DNA of 64,000 bases, from the NCBI GenBank assembly GCA_037178855.1, contig JASJZC010000002.1:1426001-1490000 (forward strand), given 5' to 3'. The stretch comes from Oscheius sp. JU75. Its lineage: Eukaryota > Nematoda > Chromadorea > Rhabditida > Rhabditidae. Position 1 is the stretch's first letter. Each line of letters starts with the position of its first letter. The notes under the pieces are model-generated. The model worked only from the letters and a program-made list of their open reading frames with translations, did not search any database and was not told the DNA's origin. The translations under genes and the position numbers were made by a program. Of this stretch, positions 55,080 to 64,000 are shown piece after piece.

Positions 55080-56177
55080 ATGGACGCGGTGGTAGACTGG
55101 GCTCTGATCCTCGTTGTCATGCTAGGAGACCTATACTATTTTTACATAATTCTCAACAAAGAATCTTCAGTCCTAATGAATCTCATGAAATACCTTATTC
55201 TGAATGATATCATAGCCTTCACGTTGATTCTAATTCATGACATTCCCAGCTACTTCAACGAGGTACCCCTTTCTGTGACAGGTAAAATGACTTGGTACAT
55301 TTCAAATCCCATTTTAGTACCCTTCTACTCGGTAATAGGCACATTCTGTCACTGTTGCACATTTTTCTTTGCCCTCTTCATGCTCCCTGTCTTTGCCGCT
55401 GTCAATATCATGGCCATAGCCACAGCCCATCTCTTTGCTTCTCTCAGTAAGAGAAGAATTTCTTGGACTGTCGTGGGAATATGCTACTTTCTATCACTGC
55501 TAATGACATGTGAGTGGCAGTGACAGTGACAGTGACTCCCCTTCAGTACCTCTCGTCAGCCAATACTGTGGTTTCCACTACGACCGTGTCAATCATTTTT
55601 GGAACTACGACTTCTCAAAGCCCTACACAGCTGTCTATCAGAAAATCAATGGAATCTTTCAGGTCAGTTCTTTTGGCAGTGATAGGAACAGTGACAGACA
55701 CATTGTAGTTGGTCTCCTTTGGAATTGTGGCCATCTGCATGTCATTTGTTCTCATCTTTATGGCTAAGCGGTCCAAGGCAAAAATCACACCATCTAACAG
55801 TATTCTAGTCGGACCACAGCGTCCTCAGCAGTATTCAAGCTCAAAGATGACAGTACAGACAGAGCATGTGAGTCTCTGTCTCTGTTTCTCTTTCTCTTTA
55901 AAATACCGATTTCCCAGGCTCCAGACCAGCTGACTACAGTCATCGACCGAGCCTTTGCCTTTGTAATTCTTACTCTCTGCTTCCTTCTGGGAACTTTAGT
56001 CTTCAATTTTCTGCACTGCGAGTCGCCCTTCTGCTGGATCTTTGTCCACATAACTTCCTTCATCAACCGCGCTAAATGGCTTATCTACTGGCAAGTTCAA
56101 TCTTTAGGCCAAACTGCATATTTTTTAGTTTTCTGATGAGGAGGACAGCCACAGTCAGCCGGCTTTTGCAACTTTAA
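55080..56177 (+). CDS. Seven-transmembrane receptor-like protein, paralogue 4
   Basis: Starts MDAVVDWALILVVMLGDLYY; then LMKYLILNDIIAFTLILIHD, FFFALFMLPVFAAVNIMAIA, RRISWTVVGICYFLSLLMT, loop YCGFHYDRVNHFWNYDFSKP, FGIVAICMSFVLIFMAKR, a Pro/Gln/Ser loop, FAFVILTLCFLLGTLVFNFL, CESPFCWIFVHITSFINRAK and tail CFLMRRTATVSRLLQL. The intron after 55510 is nearly pure GTGACA repeat. The last intron begins with GC (TACTG/GCAAGT) where paralogues 1 and 2 have GT at the identical codon. AATAAA follows at about 56193. A further upstream in-frame Met at 55047 would add eleven residues. Confidence 0.82.
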
Positions 56178-56192
56178 TTTAGAAACAAAGTA

Positions 56193-56198
56193 GAATAA
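56193..56198 (+). terminator. AATAAA poly(A) signal, receptor paralogue 4
   Basis: AATAAA sixteen bases after the receptor stop codon and thirty bases from the stop of the convergent cuticlin gene; the two transcripts probably overlap at their 3' ends. Confidence 0.55.
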
Positions 56199-56227
56199 AT
56201 TAGAAAGACAAGATGACAAGGAGACCT

Positions 56228-58005
56228 CTAGTGTCTACTGCTGACATGTGTCTTGATGCTTGTCTTCTTGACCACCAGGGCGATGAGTGTCGAGAGTATG
56301 AGTCCGACCAGGATCAGGACAATTAGTAGCACGACGTAGGTGCTCTGTGGGACACAGTCACCGAACCCGAAGGCGTTCCTTTCTGAATATTGAATGACTA
56401 GTAGCCTGTGGGAGACCTACCATAATACTGGACGTCTTCCTGACTGTCCAGTACTCTCAGTTCTCCAACTAGATCAACCTTGGCGTAATCGCCCTCCTTG
56501 ACGTAGTTTAAGGTCTTCGAACTTGGCGTGATATGCCGTCTATTGCGTTTTTCGAGCTGACTGCTGAAAAGGAAAGGGCTTGAATAGGAACATGTAAAAA
56601 TAATGCTAATTGGGCTGCAGACTCTGGGAAAGGACGCTTCATTGACATTAGAACAAAGACAGATCATGAGACAGGACGAAGGATCTATGGATAGAAGAAA
56701 ACAGAGAGAGACAGAGAGACAGACTGAGAAACAGAGAGGTAGCGACTGACTCATGCTCTGGAACTATTGTTCCATAAGAAGTGTTGTGGGTCGGTGAATG
56801 GGGTTCCGTTGGCTCGAAGGCTGGTGGCTGTGGCTCCAGAAGATTCAGCTCCTCCACACCCAGATCCTCTTTCTCTTCCGTAGACCTGGCAGTCTTTAAA
56901 ATTTCCTTCAGTCCTTTCTGAGGAGCGTCCCTCAATGCCTTGGCTTCCTTCAGACGAGCATCAAGGGTTGGACAGTGGGTTGGAGGCTAAAACTGTCTCT
57001 CTCAGGACAGAACACATTTCCTTACCGCAACTTCCTTACAATCCTCTCCCTTAATACAGACCCGGATTTGACAGATGAATCTAGTGATGGTCTTCTTGGC
57101 GAACTTGAAAACTCTGGTCTCTTGGAAGGCCATTCCGAGATCGGGAGAGTATTCGGGGGTGGCCATGACGTAGTGATCGACTCCGCATCTAAATATTTCC
57201 AAACATTTCCGACTACCCAGTAGTCATACCCGTTTTGGTCGATAATAAGAATTCTGTTGCCTTGACCATCCTCTACATGACAGTTCTGGACGAGGATGCC
57301 GGAGTTTTCTGGAAGAGTCATGTGTCTCTCTGTCCCTCTGTCTTACCACTCTCGCATTTCCAGACATGGAACACCTTGTCTCCAATAGTCGCATAGTGCA
57401 CTTCCGGGCCAGTAGCCGCACCCTTTCGGATACTGTACGTACAAGTGGGTGCGTCCTGAAGATCGAACTGGGGAGAGAGTTCCGTCGGTGGAGAGTCACT
57501 GCAAGGAATTTCAAAGATCAGAAATGTGAATACCTGACATCGAGGACCTGTTCGAAGTCGTCGATGACGTGAGACTTGACATAGACACATTGGGCACAAT
57601 AGGTACGGTCAGCGTCCGTCACAAAGAGGGGATGGAGCTGAACAGCTATGCAGACTCTCTGGACAACACCGGAAGGGTTGTCCTAGGAATTTGTTGCTGT
57701 TGCTGTCACTGTCACTCACCGTTCTCTCAGTTACCATTCCACACTTTCCATGTTTGAGAGACACTTTGTTCATATTTCTGGAAGAACACTCAGGATCATC
57801 AGCAAAGTCTTCAGCATAAATATGAGATGGATTCGATGACGTTGTTCGAATCTCAACCCATGTTTTGAAAGAACGGACAGTACAGGAATACCTTGATCAC
57901 AACCCGATCCGGTTCACAAAGAACAATCGGCGTATCTAAGACCTCGTTAGGATACTTGAGGGCCGTGGTGACTGAAAGGAGAAGAGTCAGCCACTTGACG
58001 GTCAT
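56228..58005 (-). CDS. Cuticlin-like ZP-domain protein
   Basis: Starts at 58005 right after a TTTCAG acceptor with a signal peptide (MTVKWLTLLLSVTTAL). The ZP domain reads VLCEPDRVVIK, WVEIRTTSSNPSHIYAEDFA, CSSRNMNKVSLKHGKCGM, VVQRVCIAVQLHPLFVTDAD, DAPTCTYSIRKGAATGPEVH, VFHVWKCES, LVQNCHVEDGQGNRILIIDQ, and FKFAKKTITRFICQIRVCIK. Cys spacing is that of nematode cuticlins. After the domain come an acidic Pro-rich linker, a furin-type basic site in QLEKRNRRHIT, and a C-terminal transmembrane helix (YVVLLIVLILVGLILSTLIA) with a basic tail. These proteins are secreted, cleaved and polymerised in cuticle or epidermal apical matrix. Introns are 40-130 nt. The gene is complete. Confidence 0.9.
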
Positions 58006-58072
58006 CTGAAACGTTTTTCATGGGATGACCAAGGGGAGAAGAATTTAACAGACAAATAGAGAGAGACGGAGA

Positions 58073-58187
58073 GTGACAGAGAGACAGAGAGACAGAGAGA
58101 CAGAGAGACAGAGAGACAGAGAGACAGAGAGACAGAGAGACAGAGAGACAGAGAGACAGAGAGACAGAGAGACAGAGAGACAGAGAG
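58073..58187. repeat. Octanucleotide microsatellite (GAGACAGA)n
   Basis: About thirteen perfect head-to-tail copies of GAGACAGA, flanked by slightly degenerate units. The same octamer, in one orientation or the other, occurs as shorter runs in introns and spacers throughout the window; this is the longest and cleanest array. It lies 70 bases upstream of the cuticlin start. Confidence 0.9.
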
Positions 58188-58448
58188 ATAGAAGCTAGCC
58201 AGCTAACAGTCCCCTGCTTCAAAAGAATTGGCTATCTGTCCGTTACACAGGGAGAGAGGGCGGTTCACACGGATGCCAGACCCACTCCAGGTCTGGGGCC
58301 TCTCCAACGGCTATCGAGAGACATCAAACCCGTCGTTTGTATTAGTGTGCCTGGATATTTCTGTCAGAAAAGGACAAGACACTTGAGATTCCAAAAGAGA
58401 GGGAAGCTTTTTTAACTATAGATGTTTTCTATAAGGAATATATCTCTC
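58188..58448. other. Spacer between the microsatellite and the unrecognised minus gene
   Basis: No gene or named motif on either strand; only short frames. Confidence 0.4.
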
Positions 58449-59086
58449 CTACTGTAGCTGTCGGTAGTACTCGTCCACGAGACTGCTGAAATGTCCCATA
58501 TTGGTTTCCTTAATCATATCGTTTAGCTTCCCAAACTGGAGGGCAGCCATGAAGAGTGACATGAAGGGGGGAAAGGTCTAGACAGAGTTGCAACAGGACA
58601 GTGATCGGGAGCTGTCCAGTACTGACCTTATGGAGGGGGATGAACAGGTGGCCAACCAGCCGAAGAAGAGTCATGCCGACGTCTTCAAGGAGCCGCTGGG
58701 ATGCTTTGCAGTGAAGAAAGTAGTGCCCAAACTGAAGGACAACGCTGTGCCAGTCTTCCGGATTGTATCACCGTCGTAAAAGATATCATGAGCTCATCAA
58801 GGGAGGACGGAGAGGGAGACACTCGGATGGTCATTCAGATCAAGAGTCACGGTCACGCCAAGGTGAGAGAGTTGGAACCTTCCAACATTTTAAGTAGTGA
58901 AACTGGACTGCTGGTGATGTGAAAGGACGTCTTGGAAACGTAAACAAGGACGGAAGAGGCCATTCGAAACAAGCCAATCGGATGTGCCGAGGAAACAACA
59001 CTGCTCTCTGGCTCAAGCAAAAGGGTGTTCTTGGTGGGCACGGTAGGACCAAGAATTCGACCTGGAAGCATAAGGACAACGCTCAT
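58449..59086 (-). CDS. Unrecognised gene, helical C-terminal part
   Basis: Two 3' exons are well supported: 58731-58627 (FGHYFLHCKASQRLLEDVGM, then TLLRLVGHLFIPLHK) and 58577-58449 (TFPPFMSLFMAALQFGKLND, then MGHFSSLVDEYYRQLQ). They join in phase 0 across a 49-nt GT..AG intron. The order of Leu/Phe suggests packed amphipathic helices rather than membrane spans. Upstream a coding-like frame from 59086 (MSVVLMLPGRILGPTVPTKN) to about 58864 may be an earlier exon, but the link to 58731 was not found. I do not recognise the family. The plus-strand frames over the same bases are antisense shadows. Confidence 0.5.
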
Positions 59087-59230
59087 CGACGATCCGCACT
59101 GTCCGCCACAAAGTTCATTTCTTCGGAGCAGCCACTGGACTTTTGAAGAAAGGGAGATGTTGTGAAGTGGTAATTGCTTCTACTATTGATGTAATATTTA
59201 TGTTTCTTTTGTGTTCTATTATTATATTAC

Positions 59231-61694
59231 TTAGGCATGGTGTTCGTCTGTCTTTGGCCTTTGCTTGGAATCGATTACTGGCGGCTGCGTCGCTTTCCTA
59301 CACCCTTCTTGGCAATACACAGCTTGATCAGGGTCTTGTAAAAAGATAAGCCGTGCCTTTTTGCAGGAGGCGCATTCTCGAATCCTTTTTAGCACGTTAT
59401 AGGCCTTGAGACAGCGTAGACCTTCTATAACTTGAATACTAACGGTTGGTTCGGAATCTGAAACGGTTCTGTTTTACATTCGACAAAACCCTACCCCACT
59501 CGTTTTGACCTAATAAAAACTTTACAGCATTGTTAACATTCGCAAACACTCCGTTGATAAACTTGCAGTTTTCTCCGTCAATGACTCCTCTTGTCGGTGG
59601 CAGATTGCAGAAAATTGAGAGTACCTGGATAAGTTATTGCTATCAACTATTGGCTCTCTGTCTCTCTGTCACTAAACTCACTTCTTCATTTACATATAGG
59701 AATCTGTTCAGGTCGTCAGAAACCAACAGAGCGACATCAGAATGATCCGATTTGATTCGGAAATCCCAAAAGATAAAACGACTAAATTTTTCGTTTTTGC
59801 CACTCTATTTGAATTACCTGCATGGCTCACAATAAAAAGAAGAATCATCCTTGAGTTCAATGAAACAATGTTCACAAGCATTTCGCAATACACGTTGGCA
59901 AGGTCCTTTAACAGTGGGTACAAATTTTTTGAGAACAGCAACCATTTCCGCTGGGGAGAACGCTATCTCGTCGGAGCAGGTTGTCAAGTATTGCTCCAAC
60001 TCTACGACATTCATCTTGTCAAAGACATAACGCTGAACAGTCAAGATTGATGGGCAGGGTGACTGAGCATCCCCCGGTCATGTTCAGTCCCATGACTACA
60101 GTGGCTATCCTTGTCGACTATTCTATACGAACGGTCTTATTTTACAATTGAAAGCATTAAACCTCCTAAGTCTAAAATTGTATTTCCGTCTCAAAAAGAC
60201 ATACTTTCGTAGCCTGCTACGAAACAATCCGAAGGTGGCTTGATCACTTTTCTCAATCATGTATGATCGTACTTTGAATGAGAAAGGCTTTCTTTGACTT
60301 AGTTCCTTTTTCGGCTGGCATAGCGAAAGTGGCTGGACATTGCCCATGGGACTGAACAACTCCAAGGAATGCTTACGATATACCTTGTTCCTGCTCAATG
60401 GATCTCCTACGCTATCCAAAAACTGCAATCTTTCCAAGTTTGGTAAGTGATGGCTTAAAAGGGTGCAATGCCGTCGAACATTAGGAATATCCAGCTGGTC
60501 TCCAATATTCCAAGTTTCAACGAGATCTCTCGCATTTAGGCATTTCTCATCATCGTAACCTGTAAGCTCTGCTGAATCTGAGTACATTTTTCCTTACCCA
60601 TATTATGAATAATGCGAAGAGCACGGATAAATGGGTCGTACGGAACTTCCAGTTTTACTTCCGTTTGGTTTCGCTACAACCCTTTTGAGGCAAAACCATT
60701 AACTGGCTCGAGGAATATTCATCGGTCCATTAGATTTTACGGGAAGACAGATAAAGTAGCACCTGTTTATGTGACCGATAAGACATTTTGTGATACTTCG
60801 ATGATAAACGCATCACTTTTCCGTAGATAACAGAACAAGGTTCATGACACAAAACGCATCAATTATTGCTAGTTAGCTGTTGTAATTTGTTATTCTTCCA
60901 GATAAGTTTTCAATTAAAGAGACACAGTCACTGCGAGGGGTTGAAGGGGCAGCGAAACTATTGTTGTAGATGAGTCCCGCCACGAATTTCTCTCAAAATG
61001 CGTTTTTTGCATTTTGATGTTTTACTCACATTTCCACGACTTCTAAGTGTGTTTAATCGACTCAGTATCAATAACTATTCCACAAACGTCTACTTCGACG
61101 TAAAAAATGGCCAGAAAGTGAAGAAAATGGTGTAAATGCTGTTCTTCTCCCCTTATTCTCATTTTCTACATTTTTCTGGGCTTTTTTGACTTCGAAATAG
61201 ACATTTCTGGGGTAGTTTTTGACGATGAGTTGTTTAAACATACTTAGAAGACACGAAATGTGAGTAATGAATGCGAAAAATGCAGAAAGAATATAAAATT
61301 CAAGCCTTTTTTTAAATACCCACATAAGATACAAATTCAAGAAAGCGCTCGCTGGGACCCCGGCCTCCCGTGATGTCAGTGTCCGTTTAAAAGATATTTT
61401 AACTTGGTACACAATTATTTTTCGTAACAGCATTTGCTTCTGCGAACTTGTGAGTGATAGAAAATGATGGGCCAGTTAATATTCCATGAGCCGGTTAATA
61501 TGGGTTGATCAAGAGCCTTCAGAGTCAAACCTATTTTGTACCTCTTCAAAGCCGCCGTTGAATAAGGTTTGAAAATGCGGTGACAAAAAAGAAAGTAACT
61601 TCTTGTTCACATATACCGGCTTCATCTCATCACCAACCAGGAGCACGAGGTCCGATTTTTCCCATTCTTTGTCAAAGTTTTCGGGAACGTCACA
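59231..61694 (-). CDS. BTB/POZ-domain protein with Cys-pair tail (5' end incomplete)
   Basis: The exon 61694-61542 carries the BTB core: NFDKEWEKSDLVLLVGDEMK, then VYVNKKLLSFLSPHFQTLFN and GGFEE. After an 850-nt intron the next exon, near 60690-60595, reads RNQTEVKLEVPYDPFIRALR and IIHNM. It continues with ELTGYDDEKCLNARDLVETW and NIGDQLDIPNVRRHC, the expected end of a BTB fold. The C-terminal part has two similar blocks, RYVFDKMNVVELEQYLTTCS with ACEHCFIEL, and VIEGLRCLKAYNVLKRIREC with CASCKKARL and CQEGC, each a helical segment followed by paired cysteines that could bind zinc. Last exon ends at TAA 59231-59233. BTB proteins commonly act as Cul3 adaptors; a nematode MATH-BTB relative is possible, but no MATH domain was found. 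Confidence 0.75.
60840..61541. other. Long intron of the BTB gene
   Basis: Unusually long (about 850 nt in all) against 40-60 nt for this gene's other introns. No coding. About 61020-61300 is AT-rich and shares word-level similarity (GGTAGTTTTT, ACATACTTAGA) with 9350-9440, which points to an old interspersed element. Confidence 0.45.
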
Positions 61695-62160
61695 CCTAGG
61701 CAGAGATAAAATTGTGAAAATACCTTACATTATCGATTCGGGTAGTTTGCGTCAAGAAAAGAGCTGGAAGGGGCCAGTTATCGTGCTGGCTTGCAATGAT
61801 AAGAACTCAGGAAATCCATTTTCTCACCGAGATGATGCCATCATGTTAACAAGGAGTTTATATGACAATGCAAATAGACTCAATCTTTACTATGAAAGCG
61901 CTATGATGTCTGTGGTAGACTCTGTGTGTTTGTTTGTTTGTGGAGTTGTCCGAGGCCACGAAACAAAAACAAAAGAGCTGTTTTTTCAATGTTTTTGTTG
62001 CAACTATTGCTAATTGAGTTGGACAATAACGACGATTTCTGAACCAAGACAGAAGCATACTTGCTACACTGCACAGGTTTCAGCTGTTGCTAAACTGTTT
62101 CTACCGTATGTTTTCCATTACACTAGCGCCTACTCTCTGCAATAGGACTCACATTCCTTC
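61695..62160. other. Spacer between BTB gene and Helitron remnant
   Basis: A plus-strand open frame runs to 62013 but is composed mainly of low-complexity Val/Phe/Cys near its end and has no family match; 5' exons of the BTB gene may lie here on the minus strand. Nothing firm. Confidence 0.4.
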
Positions 62161-63839
62161 ATGTTTCCGATATCGAGTCACCCGTTGCCTGCCACCGAGC
62201 CACCCGACAACCCTCTTCTGTCTGACCCGCTGAAGCCTTGCCAGCCTGCCGATTCTTTTTTCGCAAGCGTTTACAACTCCAGCCAGCAGCTGGCAGATTC
62301 GATTTATGTCTGCGTTGTGGATAATGTCGCTGAGCCGTCTGCGAAGAAGTCGAAGCGAAGGAAGATGCCTGCCAGCGAGCCGAAGGCCAAGAGGAACGAA
62401 GCCGATAGGTTGAGAAGAGCTCGGATGAGCGACGAGCAGAAAGTTGCTGAAAAAGAGAGGAAAAAACGCCAAAGAGAGGTGGAGAATGAGGCAGCAAGGG
62501 CTAAACGCCTCAGTCAGGTTCGAGATTTAAAATTCCAAAGTATTCCTGTTTCAGAACCTGTCTTATAAGCAGAAGACTACTGTAGCTGAGACAGAGGAAA
62601 AAAGGCAAGGTCGAAGGGAGTACAAGTTGACTCATGAAACTCAAAGGCGATTTAAAGAAAGTGAAGACGAGAGACGGATCCGCCTGGATTATCAGTCGAA
62701 ATATCAGAGCCAAAAGAGAAGCAATGAGTCCTTCGAAGAAAGCCGTCAACACTATTGACCAGGTAATTCGCGAATGCTCGAACGTCATGGATGTGCCCTT
62801 TGGTGGAAAGAAGGCCCTTCTCGGTGGAGACTTTCGGCAAGTTCTGCCAATCCCGAGCAAGGCCTACACCGCGGATGCCTATGTCTGTTCCCTAAAGATG
62901 TCGCCTTTGTTCCAAGACAGCAGCCGGGTCCATTTCAAACGCTACCAGCTCAACGACAATATGCGTGCTCAAGGAGAGACGGCAGAGTTCAAGGAGTTCC
63001 TCCTGAAGGTCGACGAAGACCGAGTTCCAAAGGATGACGAGGGAAAAATCGAAATTCCCCTACATCTGAGGAGCAACGGCAACTTGATCGACGAGATCTT
63101 CCAAGGAGTGTACGACAACCCAGACCATTTGAACACGCGAGCCATTCTTTGCCCTACCAATGCTTATGTGGATGAAATGAACAAGCGTATATTGGATTTG
63201 ATGCCAGGTTAGTCAAACTTCTCTTATTAAAAAACAAGCCTTTTTTTAAGGAGATTCGCGAGTTTTTCTGAGCCACGACTCTGTTGTCCAGGACAATTCT
63301 CAGGACCGTCTCCAGCTTACAGACGAGTTCCTGAACGCAATGAATCCATCAGGACTCGCTCCTCATCGTCTCGAGCTCAAGATTGGAAGTATTGTCAGGC
63401 TGATCCGGAACCTGAACATTCGCGAAGGGTTGTGCAACGGTCTCCAAGTCGTCGGCTTCGAGCGAAGGAATGCAATCCTCTGTCAATTCATCAACGGAGC
63501 CCGAAAGGGTAAAAAGGTCATCATCCCTCGGATCGATTTGAAGTCAGAAAAGGGATGAGGTAAGCCATTGATCAGTTTCAAATTTAGCTATGCATTTTAG
63601 GAATGAGCTTCGTGCTCAAAAGGAGACAGTTCCCGACGAAGTTGGCTTTTGCAATGACGGTCAATAAGAGCTAAGGTCAGTCGTTGAAGAGAGTGGGAGT
63701 CTATCTGCCAACCGAGTGTTTCTCTCATGGTCAGCTCTATGTGGCTTTCTCCCGTGCCAAGTCCGCCGACGGCCTCAAGATCCTGATTCCCGATGGCCGA
63801 ACACGAGCTTTGAATGTGGTGGATCGACGTGTTCTCTAG
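62161..63839 (+). mobile_element. Disabled Helitron helicase (Rep domain deleted)
   Basis: The first part is the basic, coiled N-terminal region typical of Helitron proteins (KPKAKRNEADRLRRARMSDE, AARAKRLSQ, a 35-nt intron, then RREYKLTHETQRRFKESEDE). At about 62700 the frame shifts abruptly into the middle of a PIF1-type helicase: AMSPSKKAVNTIDQ, PFGGKKALLGGDFRQVLPIP (motif III), LNDNMRA, AILCPTNAYVDEMN, then LELKIGSIVRLIRNLN, REGLCNGLQVVGF, LKRRQFPTKLAFAMTVNKS, a TAA stop (63672-63674) where Gln is expected, GQS, and LYVAFSRAKSADGLKIL. A TGA also ends the frame at 63556-63558. The Rep nuclease region and Walker A are absent. A non-autonomous, dead derivative; no Helitron 3' hairpin/CTRR end could be fixed. 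Confidence 0.85.
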
Positions 63840-64000
63840 ATGGCTCTAATGGCTGTTCCTCTACTTATTCTGTTCGCTTCTTTCATCTCTCCCGTCTTTG
63901 CTGCTTCTCTTTCCCAAGGATCCTTCTGTCTCGATGTGCCTCTTCTTCTGTTCCATGGACTCTCAGATGTCCGTATTCCCGATGTCAGGACGAGGCAGGA
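63840..64000 (+). CDS. Partial ORF with signal peptide, runs off the window
   Basis: An ATG overlapping the last base after the Helitron stop begins MALMAVPLLILFASFISPVF, an excellent signal peptide, followed by SLSQGSFCLDVPLLLFHGL and still open at 64000. It may be a captured host gene 3' of the helicase, as Helitrons often carry, or an unrelated neighbour. Too short to identify. Confidence 0.4.
   Translation, partial: MALMAVPLLILFASFISPVFAASLSQGSFCLDVPLLLFHGLSDVRIPDVRTRQ

Noticed and set aside
58073-58187. Regularly repeated units that might be taken for a CRISPR array
   Set aside because: Units are eight bases with no spacers, and the DNA is animal nuclear.
58588-59146. Plus-strand open frames with hydrophilic, charged products
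   Set aside because: They overlap minus-strand exons that join in phase across a good intron; the plus frames lack splice sites and homology.

Overview
The window is animal nuclear DNA, most likely from a rhabditid-type nematode. Genes are split by very short introns (often 31-60 nt) with GT donors and TTTCAG-like acceptors. The gene content also fits: a Tyr/Gly-rich secreted peptide of the nematode YGGYG type, a ZP-domain cuticlin, FkbM-family methyltransferases, a GT92-like remnant, worm-type GT10 and GT11 fucosyltransferases, and a 5S rRNA that closely resembles nematode 5S. I cannot name the genus. Splice-junction assignments are mine by eye; the longest multi-exon models should be read as drafts.

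Layout. 0-5.5 kb: no gene I can support. 5.5-8.5 kb (+): an aquaglyceroporin with two competing 3' terminal exons. 9.6-12.3 kb (+): a protein kinase with a long helical N-terminal region. 13.3-15.6 kb: a Tyr/Gly-rich secreted peptide gene, its divergent dead copy, and an FkbM-type methyltransferase. 16.7-20 kb (-): two tandem alpha-1,3-fucosyltransferases (GT10). 23.6-28.6 kb (+): two paralogous secreted proteins with Cys-rich modules joined by Thr/Pro mucin-like linkers. 29.7-39.4 kb: an alpha-1,2-fucosyltransferase-like gene (GT11, +), a truncated duplicate, a DUF288/STELLO-like protein (-), a core-1 beta-1,3-galactosyltransferase-like gene (-) and a second GT11 gene (-). 40.1-42.2 kb: a small paralogous gene family that I do not recognise, with live and dead copies. 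42.5-56.2 kb (+): four paralogous seven-transmembrane receptors, interleaved with a second FkbM methyltransferase, an ABCG pseudogene, a Ly-6-like protein, a GT92 pseudogene, a 5S rRNA sitting inside a receptor intron, and two small membrane-protein genes. 56.2-58 kb (-): a cuticlin-like ZP protein. 58.4-61.7 kb (-): an unrecognised gene and a BTB-domain gene. 62.1-63.8 kb (+): a disabled, internally deleted Helitron helicase.

How the genes fit together. About 25 kb (14.5-39.5 kb) is dominated by secretory-pathway glycan genes: two GT10, two GT11, a core-1-synthase-like GT31, a DUF288/STELLO-like protein and FkbM-type enzymes. Two secreted proteins with Thr-rich linkers, ideal mucin-type O-glycosylation acceptors, lie in the middle. 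Together with the cuticlin this suggests a locus for surface-coat or cuticle glycoproteins, a fast-evolving host/microbe interface. That functional link is inference from co-location. Throughout the window a GACAGAGA octamer (or its complement) and a GTGACA hexamer fill introns and intergenic DNA on both strands.
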